From contig NZ_JAAXCY010000016.1 in assembly GCF_014230465.1 (NCBI RefSeq), forward strand, positions 62,001 through 126,000: a stretch of 64,000 bases of DNA, given 5' to 3'. Shown piece by piece: positions 63,234-64,000 of the stretch. The notes beneath the pieces are model-generated. The model did no database searches. It saw only the letters and a program-made list of their open reading frames with translations, and was not told the DNA's origin. Within the stretch, counting starts at the first letter, position 1. Every line of letters starts with the position of its first letter. Made by a program: the position numbers and the translations under genes. Source of the stretch: Pseudomonas cremoris. Its GTDB lineage: Bacteria > Pseudomonadota > Gammaproteobacteria > Pseudomonadales > Pseudomonadaceae.

Positions 63234-63971
63234 ATGTCCAATCCAACCGAAAACAAGGTCGCGTTGATCATCGGCGCGGGTGATTCCACCGGCGGTGCCA
63301 TCGCCAAGAAATTCGCCGCAGAAGGCTATATCGCCTGTGTCACACGCCGCGACGCCGACAAGCTGCAACCGCTGGTCGACAGCATTCGCGAGCAGGGTGG
63401 TGTGGCTCATGGCTTTGCATCCGATGCGCGCAAGGAAGAAGCAGTGATCGCGCTGGTTGAACAAATCGAAGCGCAAATTGGACCGATCGAGGTGCTGGTG
63501 TTCAACATTGGCGCCAATGTGCCCTGCAGCATCCTGGACGAGACGGCGCGCAAATATTTCAAGATTTGGGAAATGGCCTGCTTCTCGGCGTTTCTCAATA
63601 CCCGCGAGGTGGCCAAGCGCATGGTGACCCGCCAGCGCGGTACCATCCTGTTCACCGGTGCCACCGCTGCGTTGCGTGGCGCCGCTAATTTCTCGGCCTT
63701 CGCCGGCGCCAAACACGCGCTGCGCGCCTTGGCGCAAAGTGCTTCGCGAGAGCTGGCGCCGCAGAACATTCATGTCGCACATGTGGTGGTCGACGGTGCG
63801 ATTGACACCGACTTCATCCGCACCCAATTCCCCGAACGCTACGCGCTCAAGGATCAGGACGGCATCCTCAACCCGGCACACATCGCTGACAACTACTGGT
63901 ACCTGCACACGCAACCACGCGATGCCTGGACCTTCGAACTCGACCTGCGCCCGTGGATCGAGAAGTGGTAA
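63234..63971 (+). CDS. SDR-family protein lacking the catalytic tyrosine
   Basis: A 245-residue short-chain dehydrogenase/reductase fold protein. The cofactor motif is a variant of GxxxGxG (GAGDSTGG), and the NxG block is present as NIGAN. At the catalytic position the usual YxxxK is replaced by Phe156-Ala-Gly-Ala-Lys160, and the preceding Ser is also not evident (segment TGATAALRG). It may be inactive, use another residue, or belong to a divergent SDR subfamily. AAAGGAG precedes the ATG at 63234. Nothing but 29 bases follows in the window. Confidence 0.85.
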   Translation: MSNPTENKVALIIGAGDSTGGAIAKKFAAEGYIACVTRRDADKLQPLVDSIREQGGVAHGFASDARKEEAVIALVEQIEAQIGPIEVLVFNIGANVPCSILDETARKYFKIWEMACFSAFLNTREVAKRMVTRQRGTILFTGATAALRGAANFSAFAGAKHALRALAQSASRELAPQNIHVAHVVVDGAIDTDFIRTQFPERYALKDQDGILNPAHIADNYWYLHTQPRDAWTFELDLRPWIEKW

Positions 63972-64000
63972 ACCCCTGGGATTTGCCGGCCCCGTTCATA

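Noticed and set aside
62586..63914. A 442-codon minus-strand frame opposite the tetR and SDR genes
   Set aside because: It spans two well-supported genes on the other strand and their intergenic operator; composition is that of a shadow frame.

Overview
The window is chromosomal DNA from a fluorescent-type Pseudomonas, closest in style to the P. fluorescens group. This rests on high GC, Pseudomonas-type REP palindromes (4841-4990, 36204-36230, 42716-42810), a MexEF-OprN-type pump, a ku-ligD repair pair, an efe iron operon with two M75 proteins, and dense DppBCDF, TonB, LysR, TetR and RpiR content. No phage, IS element, CRISPR array, tRNA or rRNA was seen.

Layout. 1-3172: NHEJ module (ligD, cut by the window edge, and ku). 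3357-7551: a small secreted protein, a PQQ sugar dehydrogenase, a TetR/NTF2-like operon with a clear operator, and phosphatidylserine synthase. 7696-21139: an accessory stretch. Two very large homologous proteins of the Pseudomonas dermonecrotic-toxin-like type lie on either side of a Fur-controlled efeU-efeO-efeB-efeM operon and an AraC regulator. The second large protein ends in a domain with an HELDH zinc-protease motif. It is followed by a frameshifted secreted-protein gene and an orphan small gene. 21279-27127: mexE-mexF-oprN-like efflux operon.

27480-36195 is a catabolic island: a HisD-like alcohol dehydrogenase, an XRE-type regulator, and an operon of MFS transporter, GMC oxidoreductase, ThDP enzyme, a cupin-like unknown and a TIM-barrel isomerase. 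The hisD-like gene and the divergent MFS operon carry the same 39-bp composite promoter element (27351-27389 and 29814-29852) about 100 bp before their start codons. This suggests one regulon for an unidentified substrate. The enzyme set recalls inositol-type catabolism but lacks the usual iol enzymes.

36362-42683: an RpiR-controlled amino-acid ABC importer with a C45 acyltransferase/amidase, divergent from a class-III aminotransferase and a CMD-family protein. 42825-50393: TonB receptor plus DppBCDF-like ABC importer. 50719-52042: small membrane protein and LysR regulator. 52211-58591: an accessory peptidoglycan-synthesis cluster encoding a PG-binding lipoprotein, an FtsI-like PBP3, an MrdA-like PBP2 and a bifunctional PBP1, with no RodA/FtsW partner nearby. 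58597-63971: acyl-CoA type metabolism (enoyl-CoA hydratase, FadD-like ligase, DsbA-fold isomerase, an SDR without the catalytic Tyr) with two TetR regulators and palindromic operators.

The most unusual elements are the catabolic island with its duplicated composite promoter, the pair of giant toxin-like proteins, the extra three-PBP set, and the T-tract frameshift. All family names are assigned by reading the sequence, without database searches.
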